5,104 bases of DNA from Rhodospirillales bacterium (GTDB lineage: Bacteria; Pseudomonadota; Alphaproteobacteria; Rhodospirillales; JAOUPW01). A model generated the notes under the pieces. It was not told the origin of the DNA and made no database searches. It saw only the letters and a program-made list of their open reading frames with translations. Every line of letters starts with the position of its first letter. The first letter of the stretch is position 1. Location of the stretch: positions 1 to 5,104 of the forward strand of contig JAOUPW010000182.1 of NCBI GenBank assembly GCA_029879665.1, given 5' to 3'. Made by a program: the position numbers and the translations under genes. This document shows positions 1-5,104 of this stretch, piece by piece.

Positions 1-164
1 AAAATAAGCACCCCTGAGAAATTTAAGTGAATGCTTTTAAGCTTGGGTGATGGTTCCCATCCTCTTCCTGATTGTTTGCACTAATTCGTGTTCCTAGTTC
101 GGTGCCAAGGGGGGCAGCCCTAGGGGGCGTACGGGTGCGAGAAGAATGAGTCTCTAAAGTGCCG
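1..164. other. Non-coding stretch downstream of lexA, no identifiable content
   Basis: No plausible coding frame with a ribosome binding site is present on either strand. The first 100 bases are visibly richer in A and T than the rest of the window, and 105-135 is a run of G and C. A 5-bp inverted repeat, AAGCA (6-10) with TGCTT (32-36), would give a weak stem with a 21-nt loop followed by ATTTT when read leftward from lexA. That is too weak to call a terminator. I see no tRNA, tmRNA, SRP RNA or RNase P signature. Confidence 0.4.
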
Positions 165-860
165 TCAGTACTTTCTCAGTAACCCCACCAGGTGGCCTTG
201 CACCTCGACCTGATCGGGGCCGAAAATGCGGGTCTCGAAGGCCTGGTTGGCGGGTTCCAGCGCGATCGAATGGCCTTTGCGGCGGAACCGTTTCAGGGTG
301 ACCTCGGCGCCGTCCACCAGGGCCACGACAATGGTGCCGTTTTCCGCCGTATCGGAACGTTTGATCAGGACCGTATCGCCGTCGTGAATGCCGGCTTCGA
401 TCATGGAATCGCCGTCCACCTCCAGGGCGTAATGTTCGCCACCGCCGACCATGCTGGCAGGGATGTCGATGAAACTGGAATTGTCGCGCAACGCCTCGAT
501 CGGCGTGCCGGCGGCAATGCGGCCGAGCAGGGGAAGCTGGATGGCTTCGCTTTCGCCGGGGTGGGTTTCGGCGCCGGTGATCTTGAAATCTCCCTGGATG
601 ACATTGGGGGCAAAGGGAATTGGTGAGTCTTCGGTGGTTTCCATATTGTCGGGTAGGCGCAGCACTTCCAGGGCCCGGGCGCGATGGGGCAGGCGTCGGA
701 TGAAGCCGCGTTCTTCCAATCCGGTGATCAAACGGTGAATCCCGGATTTCGATTTGAGGTCCAGGGCATCTTTCATTTCGTCGAAAGACGGGGACACGCC
801 GGTGTCCTTCAGGCGCTGATCGATGAAGACCAGCAGGTCGTATTGTTTCCGGGTCAGCAT
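165..860 (-). CDS. lexA: LexA repressor, SOS response regulator and self-cleaving S24-family protease
   Basis: LexA represses DNA-damage genes in the cytoplasm until RecA filaments on single-stranded DNA trigger its self-cleavage. The 231-residue product shows the full architecture. An N-terminal winged helix-turn-helix spans about residues 1-65, with the recognition-helix region near [17 protein letters not shown] (37-53). A linker of about 66-105 follows, then the C-terminal S24 peptidase domain. The scissile bond is Ala117-Gly118 in GRIAAGTP, the nucleophile is Ser152 in DGDSM, and the general-base lysine is Lys190 in TLKRF. All are in place, so the protein should be cleavable. The length and the recognition helix fit the alphaproteobacterial type rather than the shorter E. 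coli type of about 202 residues. The ATG start is supported by GAGGG six bases upstream. Two LexA-box-like sites and a sigma70-like promoter just upstream indicate autoregulation. The gene is transcribed separately from the methyltransferase gene 202 bp upstream. Confidence 0.96.
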   Translation of the reverse strand: MLTRKQYDLLVFIDQRLKDTGVSPSFDEMKDALDLKSKSGIHRLITGLEERGFIRRLPHRARALEVLRLPDNMETTEDSPIPFAPNVIQGDFKITGAETHPGESEAIQLPLLGRIAAGTPIEALRDNSSFIDIPASMVGGGEHYALEVDGDSMIEAGIHDGDTVLIKRSDTAENGTIVVALVDGAEVTLKRFRRKGHSIALEPANQAFETRIFGPDQVEVQGHLVGLLRKY

Positions 861-884
861 GGTTCACCCTCGCCACAAAATATA

Positions 885-899
885 GAACAAAAGCAAAAC
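885..899 (-). promoter_or_regulatory. Probable LexA box, start-proximal (GTTT-N7-GTTC)
   Basis: Read on the minus strand this is GTTTTGCTTTTGTTC. It matches the alphaproteobacterial LexA consensus GTTC-N7-GTTC except for one base in the first half-site. It begins 25 bases upstream of the lexA start codon and falls just downstream of the transcription start expected from the promoter at 910-938, so bound LexA would block early elongation or open-complex formation. It points the opposite way to the second box at 910-924. Confidence 0.65.
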
Positions 900-909
900 G
901 TCTTCACAT

Positions 910-924
910 GTTCTAGTTTTGTTT
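910..924 (+). promoter_or_regulatory. Probable LexA box overlapping the lexA -10 region (GTTC-N7-GTTT)
   Basis: The plus strand reads GTTCTAGTTTTGTTT, one mismatch from GTTC-N7-GTTC. The intact half-site GTTC (910-913) lies inside the predicted -10 hexamer of the lexA promoter and the rest covers part of the spacer, a good position for direct competition with RNA polymerase. Ten bases separate it from the other box. Confidence 0.65.
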
Positions 925-938
925 TCTTTTGCCGTCAA
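910..938 (-). promoter_or_regulatory. Predicted sigma70-type promoter of lexA
   Basis: On the minus strand, TTGACG (938-933) serves as -35 and TAGAAC (915-910) as -10, with an exact 17-bp spacer. The expected transcription start is near 903, giving a leader of about 43 bases. The -35 matches the consensus at five of six positions and the -10 at four of six. The overlap with a LexA box supports the assignment. No experimental start site is visible from sequence. Confidence 0.6.
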
Positions 939-939
939 G

Positions 940-978
940 AGGGTTTTGGCGATTTGCCAGTTATTCCAGGGTTTTGGC
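940..978. repeat. Pair of 11-bp direct repeats with small inverted repeats upstream of the lexA promoter
   Basis: AGGGTTTTGGC occurs at 940-950 and again at 968-978, 28 bp apart. Small palindromes overlap them: TGGC-GATTT-GCCA (947-959) and CAGGG-TTTTGG-CCCTG (967-982). No T-run follows the stems in the minus-strand direction, so they are not a convincing terminator for the methyltransferase gene. They may be chance or an operator for another regulator. Confidence 0.3.
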
Positions 979-1062
979 CCTGAACAAGACCGGGAAACAT
1001 TCAAAAAGGTGGATTTTAGCGGACTCGAGGCGATCTTCGTCCCGGGGGGCGTCCCGGCGGGG

Positions 1063-2244
1063 TCAGGAACCGGCCACCGGCACCATGGACCGTTTCGGAT
1101 CGGCCGCCGGAATGTAGACTTCTTCCAGCCCCAATTCCTTGCGTACCATATTGGCACCACGGACCATGGAAACCATTTTGTAGAAGGCATGCATGCGGCT
1201 TGCCGCCTGGCGGCCGAAGCCGCAATCGCTGGACAGGATCAGCCGCTCCGGCTCGATATGTTCCAGCGCGCGGCGGATCAGGTCGGCGACTTCCTCTGGG
1301 CGTTCGATCTGCAGGGTGCGGTGAGAGATGACGCCGACGGCGATCTTTTTATCCTTGGAAATCATCGAGCCGTAGTGTTTGAAATCGAGCCCGTTGTTGG
1401 ACGCGCCCTCAAGGGTGATGACGTCCACATCCAGTTGATCGAGATAGGGCAGCGCCTTTTCATAGGAGGTGCCGGCGGGGAACATTCTTTGCGCTCCGGG
1501 CGAGCCCCAGCAGGTATGGCACCAGACTTCCGTTTTGTCGCGCAGGCCGTCGACCTCGCGGTTGAACGCCGCTACGTATTGTTCGGCGGAAATTTCCTGG
1601 CCCGGCACCTGCATGGATTGGTGGATCGACGGTTCCTCGATCTGCACCACCGGCGCACCGGCATCGGCAAGCGCGTGATATTCCCTGTTCAACGCTTCGG
1701 ACAAGGCGAACAACAGTTCGTGCCGGTCTTTATAATGTTGGTTGTTGACCATGTGGCTGATCACCTGCGCCGAGATCGAGCCCACCTTGACCGGCTTTTC
1801 GGTCATCGGCGCGATCGCCTTCCATGCCCGGTCCAGTTGCAGGTTGGTGCCGCCGATGGGGCCTTCGACGTTGGGGGTCAGACGGGTTTCGATCACTTCC
1901 CAGATGTAATCGCCGGGCCCCTTGTCGGCCATCGCCGCGTAGGGCTGCACGGCAACCCCCGGCTTTCCGATTCCTTCGATGCGTTCGTAGGCGTAGCTGA
2001 CCCAGCTTCGCCCGGCGACGTCGTCATCAAGCCGGGTGTCGCCATCCACCAGAATGTCGATCCCGGCCTTGTTTTGCGCGGCGACGTGGCAGGCAAGGCA
2101 GTCGAAATGCTGCTCGCGATAGGCGCTGTGGGCAAAACCGGTGGAAAGCGGCTCGCCGCGCAGATTTTCCGTGTACCAGCTCGGCCGGGGCAGGGCGCCG
2201 GTGGTGGTGGTCGGTAACATCAGATCCTTGGTGGCGACGAACAT
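1063..2244 (-). CDS. Cobalamin-independent methionine synthase (MetE C-terminal-domain) family methyltransferase
   Basis: The 393-residue protein corresponds to the catalytic C-terminal barrel of MetE, which transfers a methyl group to a zinc-bound thiol. The N-terminal barrel of full-length MetE (about 750 residues) is absent. The expected zinc ligands are all visible: His243 and Cys245 in WCHTCWG, Glu279 in VITLEG, and Cys341 in SSDCGFG. QIEEP (201-205) matches the conserved QIDEP of MetE, which contacts homocysteine. The N-terminal PTTTTGALPRPSW and LVDGDTRLDDD segments are typical of short MetE-like proteins. The family may use methyl-tetrahydrofolate or another methyl or alkyl donor. Epoxyalkane:coenzyme M transferase has the same fold, so the substrate is uncertain and I give no symbol. 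The start at 2244 keeps the MFVATKD segment, which I believe relatives share. ATG at 2220, preceded by AAGGA, is an alternative. The gene lies between the moeA relic and lexA on their strand. No S-adenosylmethionine riboswitch is recognisable upstream. Confidence 0.85.
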   Translation of the reverse strand: MFVATKDLMLPTTTTGALPRPSWYTENLRGEPLSTGFAHSAYREQHFDCLACHVAAQNKAGIDILVDGDTRLDDDVAGRSWVSYAYERIEGIGKPGVAVQPYAAMADKGPGDYIWEVIETRLTPNVEGPIGGTNLQLDRAWKAIAPMTEKPVKVGSISAQVISHMVNNQHYKDRHELLFALSEALNREYHALADAGAPVVQIEEPSIHQSMQVPGQEISAEQYVAAFNREVDGLRDKTEVWCHTCWGSPGAQRMFPAGTSYEKALPYLDQLDVDVITLEGASNNGLDFKHYGSMISKDKKIAVGVISHRTLQIERPEEVADLIRRALEHIEPERLILSSDCGFGRQAASRMHAFYKMVSMVRGANMVRKELGLEEVYIPAADPKRSMVPVAGS

Positions 2245-2275
2245 GGCAGTGGTTCCCCATACTTTATTTTGCTTT

Positions 2276-2289
2276 GGCCGAAACCGGCC
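2276..2289 (-). other. Small hairpin in the leader of the methyltransferase gene
   Basis: GGCCG (2276-2280) and CGGCC (2285-2289) pair perfectly around a 4-base loop, about 31 bases upstream of the methyltransferase start. The flank in the minus direction is A-rich rather than T-rich, so it is not an intrinsic terminator of that strand. On the plus strand it is followed by C and G. It could be a leader structure or chance. Confidence 0.25.
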
Positions 2290-2331
2290 CCCGGTATTTG
2301 CCGTGCGATGTTAGGGTATTGGGACACAACA

Positions 2332-2385
2332 TTAAAGCGGCATCAACCCCAAGCACAGCGGGATAAATTCCACCCGCTTGCCCTG
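2332..2385 (-). pseudogene. Orphan 3'-end relic of a moeA gene (last 17 codons and stop)
   Basis: Read on the minus strand this segment translates to QGKRVEFIPLCLGLMPL and then TAA. The true MoeA of this window ends [17 protein letters not shown] and then TAG, so 11 of 17 residues match. At DNA level 2333-2385 aligns without gaps to 3598-3650 with 43 of 53 bases identical. Upstream the frame stays open only to an in-frame TAA at 2431-2433, and no MoeA-like sequence or start codon is visible there. It therefore cannot be an expressed gene. Most differences fall in the first codon position and change the residue, which suggests no selection on the coding sense. It lies on the same strand as intact moeA, on the far side of the hydrolase gene, so the two copies flank that gene as direct repeats. 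Confidence 0.75.
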
Positions 2386-2470
2386 ATCTTTACCTCGGTT
2401 TTTGTGATGAATAAGGATTCTTGTTTTGGATTACGAAGCCGGGCATGTACATTCCGGCGTACAGGATTGA

Positions 2471-2481
2471 AGGGGGAGGGG
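2471..2481 (+). promoter_or_regulatory. Purine-rich ribosome binding site that favours the ATG at 2493
   Basis: AGGGGGAGGGG is the strongest Shine-Dalgarno-like tract in front of the hydrolase frame. It ends 11 bases before ATG 2493, with the core GGAGG 13 bases away, which is slightly long but usable. A rival TTG start at 2421 has AAGGA only three bases ahead, and ATG 2445 has no good site. Confidence 0.5.
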
Positions 2482-2492
2482 AATCGACAATT

Positions 2493-3560
2493 ATGGCCAG
2501 GGATCGTCTAATCGAAATCGCCATCGCCAACTGGGGCGGGCGCTTCATCAGCAACGGCGTGCCGTTCGCCGACTTTCAGGAAGTGACCGCCGGGCTGGAA
2601 CGGTGGGAAGACTGGTGCCGGGCGTGGTCGGATCGCGCCGCCCTGCATGAAAAATACGGTCGCGAGGCGCTGGAAACCGGCCACGGCATCAGCGCCGGCG
2701 AACACCTGCAACGCGCGGCCGTCCTCTATCATTTCGGCAAGTACCTGTTCGTCGAGGATATGGAGCAATACCGCGCCGCTCATATGAAATCGGTGGATTG
2801 CCACACATTGGCGCTGCCCCATCTTGATCCTCCCGGCGAACGGGTGGAAATCCCCTATGAAGGCAAGATGCTCTATGGCGTCCTGCGCAAGCCTCCCGGC
2901 GTGGTAAGGCCGCCGGTGATGATCATGTGCGTCGGACTCGATTCGACGAAAGAGGAAATGGCGACCAACGAAGCGGGATACCTGCGCCGCGGGATCGCCA
3001 CGTTGTCCTTTGACGGTCCCGGTCAGGGCGAAGGGGAAATCGATTTCGCCATCCGCCCCGATTACGAAGCCGCGGTTTCAGCGGTCGCCGATTTCATCGA
3101 AACCCGGAAGGATATCGATCCCGGCCGCATCGGCCTATGGGGGGTCAGCCTTGGCGGTTATTACGCGCCCCGCGCCGCCGCCTTTGAAAAACGGGTCCGC
3201 GCCTGTGTCGCCATTTCCGGGCCGTTCTGTTTCGCCGATGCCTGGCCGGATTTCCCGCCCATGTCGAAAAAAGTCTTTCAGCAGCGGGCGCGCTGCGAAA
3301 CCATGGGCGAAGCGGACGAAGCTGCCGCCCGCCTGACCCTGGAAGGCGTCGCCGGCAACATCACCTGCCCGCTGTTTATCGTGACCGGCGATGACGATCC
3401 GGTGATACCGCCGCATTCGACCCAACGGATTGCCGATGAAGCCGGCGGCGAGGTGAAATTCCTGCTCGTCGAACGGGGCGGCCACAACGCCAACAAGCGG
3501 CGCTATTGCTATGACGCCCAAACCGCCGACTGGATGGCGGCGCATCTTGGCGCGGTTTAG
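2493..3560 (+). CDS. Alpha/beta hydrolase, FrsA / 2,6-dihydroxypseudooxynicotine hydrolase-like
   Basis: The 355-residue protein has an N-terminal helical region (about 1-110, with GVPFADFQEV and WEDWCRAW), a short strand lead-in (about 115-140), and an alpha/beta-hydrolase core to the end. Catalytic residues are visible: the nucleophile Ser219 in GVSLGG, the acid Asp302 in GDDDPVIP, and His331 in RGGHNAN. SFDGPGQGEG (about 172-181) is the usual DGPGxG loop. The family includes FrsA-like esterases and C-C bond hydrolases such as the nicotine-pathway enzyme from Arthrobacter. As I recall, that enzyme's triad is Ser217-Asp300-His329, the same spacing as here. Its reported substrate-contacting Glu31 residues after the nucleophile is Ala here, with Asp just before. 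Substrate and pathway are unknown, and no signal peptide is seen, so it is probably cytoplasmic. I chose ATG 2493 for its ribosome site and the family-like N-terminus. TTG 2421 would add 24 residues. It is the only plus-strand gene, converges on moeA across 36 bp, and is flanked by the two moeA ends. Confidence 0.85.
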   Translation: MARDRLIEIAIANWGGRFISNGVPFADFQEVTAGLERWEDWCRAWSDRAALHEKYGREALETGHGISAGEHLQRAAVLYHFGKYLFVEDMEQYRAAHMKSVDCHTLALPHLDPPGERVEIPYEGKMLYGVLRKPPGVVRPPVMIMCVGLDSTKEEMATNEAGYLRRGIATLSFDGPGQGEGEIDFAIRPDYEAAVSAVADFIETRKDIDPGRIGLWGVSLGGYYAPRAAAFEKRVRACVAISGPFCFADAWPDFPPMSKKVFQQRARCETMGEADEAAARLTLEGVAGNITCPLFIVTGDDDPVIPPHSTQRIADEAGGEVKFLLVERGGHNANKRRYCYDAQTADWMAAHLGAV

Positions 3561-3596
3561 GCGGCTTGATCCGTAGGCCGGAAGAGAGGCGCGATG

Positions 3597-4811
3597 CTAA
3601 AGCGACAGCAGCCCCATGCGGAGTGGGATGATTTCCACCCGCTCGCCCTGTTTCGCCGCCGGTGCGCCGGGCGCGCGCACGATCAGGCAGTCGGCCTGGG
3701 CGAAGCGGGCCATCATGGCGCTGTCCTGGCGGTCAAAGGGCGTCGCCACCGCCTCGCCGCCGTCACCCGATGACAGCACGGCGCGCAGGTAATCCTGCCG
3801 TTCGTCGTTTTCGTCCAGGTCACCGCCCAGCACCGCCGTGGTTTTGGTGTTATCCACACGCGGAATTCCGAGCATGACTTCCATGGCGGCCTTCAGAAAA
3901 ACCAGCGAGCTGACCCCGGCTGAAACCGGATTGCCGGGCATGCCCAGCACCGGAACATCCCAGAGGTGGCCGAAGATCAACGGTTTTCCCGGCCGCATGG
4001 CGACCCGGTAAAAAGTCAGGTCCAGCCCTTTTTCGCCCATGACCTTTTGCACCAGATCATAGTCGCCGACCGAGGCGCCGCCGATGGTTACCAGCAGGTC
4101 CGCGCCCCGGGCGCCTTCCAGGTGTTGGCGCAGGGATTCCATGGTGTCCCGGGCAATGCCCAGGTTGATGGGAACACCGCCGAAGGCCTTGACGTAAGAG
4201 GCGACGGCAACGCTGTTGGAGCTGATGATCTGATCCATGCTCAAGGGTTCGCCGGGCATGACCAACTCGTCGCCGGTGGCGAGAATGGCGACCCGGGGCC
4301 GGCGCGTCACCATCAGCCACGGCACGTTCATGGACGCCGCCAGTCCGACTTCCCGCGCGCTGAGCACGGTGCCGGCGTGCAGAAGAACCTCTCCTTCATG
4401 GAAGTCCATGCCCGCCGGGCGGACGAACCGGCCCTCGGGAACGCTTTCCTTGATGGTGATGGTGGTTCCGTCGGCGTCGGTGTTTTCCTGCATCACCACG
4501 GCATCAGCGCCTTCCGGAACCGGAGCGCCGGTAAAGATGCGCACGGTTTCCCCGGTGCCGAGGGTGCCGGAATAGCCTTTTCCCGCCTGAGATTCGCCGA
4601 TCCGGGTCAGGCTCACGGGGGCGTTCGCCACGTCCGCGCTTTTGACGGCGTAACCATCCATGGAAGAGACCGACGTCGGCGGCAGGGTCAGGCGCGACGC
4701 CACTTCTTCGGCAAGCACCCGGCCCAGGGCTTCGTTCAGGCTCACCTGTTCGGGGGCTAGCCGTTTGACGCCATTGGTAACGTTGGCGAGGGCTTCTTCG
4801 ACGGATATCAT
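3597..4811 (-). CDS. moeA: Molybdopterin molybdenumtransferase MoeA
   Basis: MoeA catalyses the last step of molybdenum-cofactor synthesis in the cytoplasm, inserting molybdate into adenylylated molybdopterin and releasing AMP. The 404-residue product has the standard length and domain order: MoeA N-terminal region (about 1-165), MoCF-biosynthesis domain (about 172-310) and C-terminal beta domain (about 325-400). Visible motifs are [13 protein letters not shown] (44-56), [17 protein letters not shown] (93-109), ILATGDEL (176-183), [11 protein letters not shown] (242-252), MRPGKP (272-277) and GMPGNPVS (290-297). These are the conserved substrate and metal-site motifs of the family, with no disruption. 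The ATG start forms an ATGA overlap with the moaC stop, so translation is probably coupled and the gene is transcribed with moaC. The 3' end of this gene (3598-3650) recurs in degenerate form at 2333-2385. Confidence 0.96.
   Translation of the reverse strand: MISVEEALANVTNGVKRLAPEQVSLNEALGRVLAEEVASRLTLPPTSVSSMDGYAVKSADVANAPVSLTRIGESQAGKGYSGTLGTGETVRIFTGAPVPEGADAVVMQENTDADGTTITIKESVPEGRFVRPAGMDFHEGEVLLHAGTVLSAREVGLAASMNVPWLMVTRRPRVAILATGDELVMPGEPLSMDQIISSNSVAVASYVKAFGGVPINLGIARDTMESLRQHLEGARGADLLVTIGGASVGDYDLVQKVMGEKGLDLTFYRVAMRPGKPLIFGHLWDVPVLGMPGNPVSAGVSSLVFLKAAMEVMLGIPRVDNTKTTAVLGGDLDENDERQDYLRAVLSSGDGGEAVATPFDRQDSAMMARFAQADCLIVRAPGAPAAKQGERVEIIPLRMGLLSL
3598..3650 (-). repeat. Intact copy of the repeated moeA 3' end
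   Basis: This 53-base tract encodes the C-terminus and part of the stop codon of MoeA. It matches 2333-2385 in the same orientation at 43 of 53 positions without gaps. The similarity stops at about 3650/2385 on the coding side and at the stop codon on the other side. The two copies enclose the hydrolase gene, with starts 1265 bp apart. Confidence 0.75.
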
Positions 4812-5104
4812 TTGGATTTACTCACATATTCACCGGACTTTCCGCCCGCCTTATGGGTCAGATGGATGGCTTCGATGCGCATGCCCCGGTCCACCGCCTT
4901 GCACATGTCGTAAACGGTCAACGCCGCCACCGATACGGCGGTCAGCGCCTCCATCTCCACCCCGGTCCGTCCCTTGAGCCGGCAGGTGGCTGTGATGTCG
5001 ACGGCATTGCGGTCCGGATCGCAAGCAAGATCGACGGTCACCGACGAAAGCGCCAGGGGGTGGCACAGCGGAATCAGGTCCGGTGTTTTTTTGGCGGCCA
5101 TGAT
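4808..5104 (-). CDS. moaC: Cyclic pyranopterin monophosphate synthase MoaC (C-terminal part, 5' end beyond window)
   Basis: MoaC converts the 3',8-cyclo-GTP product of MoaA into cyclic pyranopterin monophosphate, the first stable intermediate of molybdenum-cofactor synthesis. The visible part matches the MoaC core from [17 protein letters not shown] through [25 protein letters not shown] to KAGGKSGEY. Counting from the first internal Met, the active-site candidates are Lys4 or Lys5 (the AAK lysine), His14 in LCHPL, and Asp65 and Lys68 in YDMCK. Family members are about 160 residues, so roughly 60 N-terminal residues are missing. The frame runs open through the window edge (ATC, Ile, precedes that Met), so the ATG at 5101 is internal and not the start. 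The stop codon TGA overlaps the moeA ATG by the ATGA arrangement, which indicates one transcript and translational coupling. Confidence 0.95.
   Translation of the reverse strand: MMAAKKTPDLIPLCHPLALSSVTVDLACDPDRNAVDITATCRLKGRTGVEMEALTAVSVAALTVYDMCKAVDRGMRIEAIHLTHKAGGKSGEYVSKSK

Noticed and set aside
6..36. Intrinsic terminator after lexA
   Set aside because: The stem is only 5 bp with a 21-nt loop and a short ATTTT tail, and it starts about 130 bp beyond the stop codon.
90..105. GTTC repeats (GTTCCTAGTTC) as a LexA box
   Set aside because: The two GTTC motifs are three bases apart instead of seven, and the site lies downstream of lexA with no gene to control in view.
192..626. 144-residue plus-strand open frame opposite lexA
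   Set aside because: It mirrors the LexA protease domain in antisense and has no independent support.
919..2217. 432-residue plus-strand open frame opposite the methyltransferase gene
   Set aside because: It is antisense to a gene with clear family motifs, its product is rich in Arg, Gly, His and Asp without recognisable domains, and its first codons run through the lexA promoter. It is the usual open antisense frame of GC-rich coding DNA.
2245..2331. S-adenosylmethionine or S-adenosylhomocysteine riboswitch ahead of the methyltransferase gene
   Set aside because: Only one 5-bp hairpin is present; none of the conserved riboswitch core motifs is visible.
2332..2433. Possible small minus-strand gene containing the moeA-like tail
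   Set aside because: The frame runs only from an in-frame stop at 2431-2433 to the TAA at 2332-2334 and has no start codon upstream of the MoeA-like part, so it is a relic and not a small gene.
3561..3596. Bidirectional terminator between the convergent hydrolase and moeA genes
   Set aside because: Only a 4-bp CGGC/GCCG stem with an 11-nt loop and no T-run on either strand is visible.
3966..4760. 264-residue plus-strand open frame opposite moeA
   Set aside because: Antisense to well-conserved MoeA motifs, with no recognisable domain and a His/Gly/Arg/Asp-rich composition.

Overview
The window looks like chromosomal DNA of an alphaproteobacterium, probably a Rhodospirillales-type lineage. 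The pointers are high-GC coding DNA, an alphaproteobacterial-type LexA of 231 residues with GTTC-N7-GTTC-like operator half-sites, and a moaC-moeA-lexA neighbourhood that is common in that class. The taxonomic call is an inference from gene type and order; no marker RNA is present.

Layout from left to right. Positions 1-164 lie downstream of lexA and hold nothing I can identify. lexA (165-860, minus) is the SOS repressor. It has its own promoter (910-938, minus) carrying two imperfect LexA boxes in opposite orientation. A cobalamin-independent methionine-synthase-like methyltransferase (1063-2244, minus) follows, with all four expected zinc ligands. A roughly 250-bp gap (2245-2492) contains a decayed copy of the last 17 codons plus stop of moeA (2332-2385, minus). 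Next is a plus-strand alpha/beta hydrolase of the FrsA / 2,6-dihydroxypseudooxynicotine-hydrolase type (2493-3560). It converges on intact moeA (3597-4811, minus), whose start overlaps the stop of moaC (4808-5104, minus, cut by the window edge).

MoaC makes cyclic pyranopterin monophosphate and MoeA inserts molybdate into the finished dithiolene, so that pair is a translationally coupled molybdenum-cofactor unit. LexA is a separately controlled DNA-damage regulator. The methyltransferase and hydrolase have no evident link to either process.

The most interesting point is that the hydrolase, the only plus-strand gene, sits exactly between two same-strand copies of the moeA 3' end: one live (3597-3650) and one orphaned (2332-2385), 43/53 bases identical without gaps. 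This suggests that an insertion or recombination event at the 3' end of moeA brought in the hydrolase and left a relic of the old or donor gene end. I see no transposase, integrase, CRISPR array, tRNA or rRNA, and nothing that amounts to a new multi-gene system.
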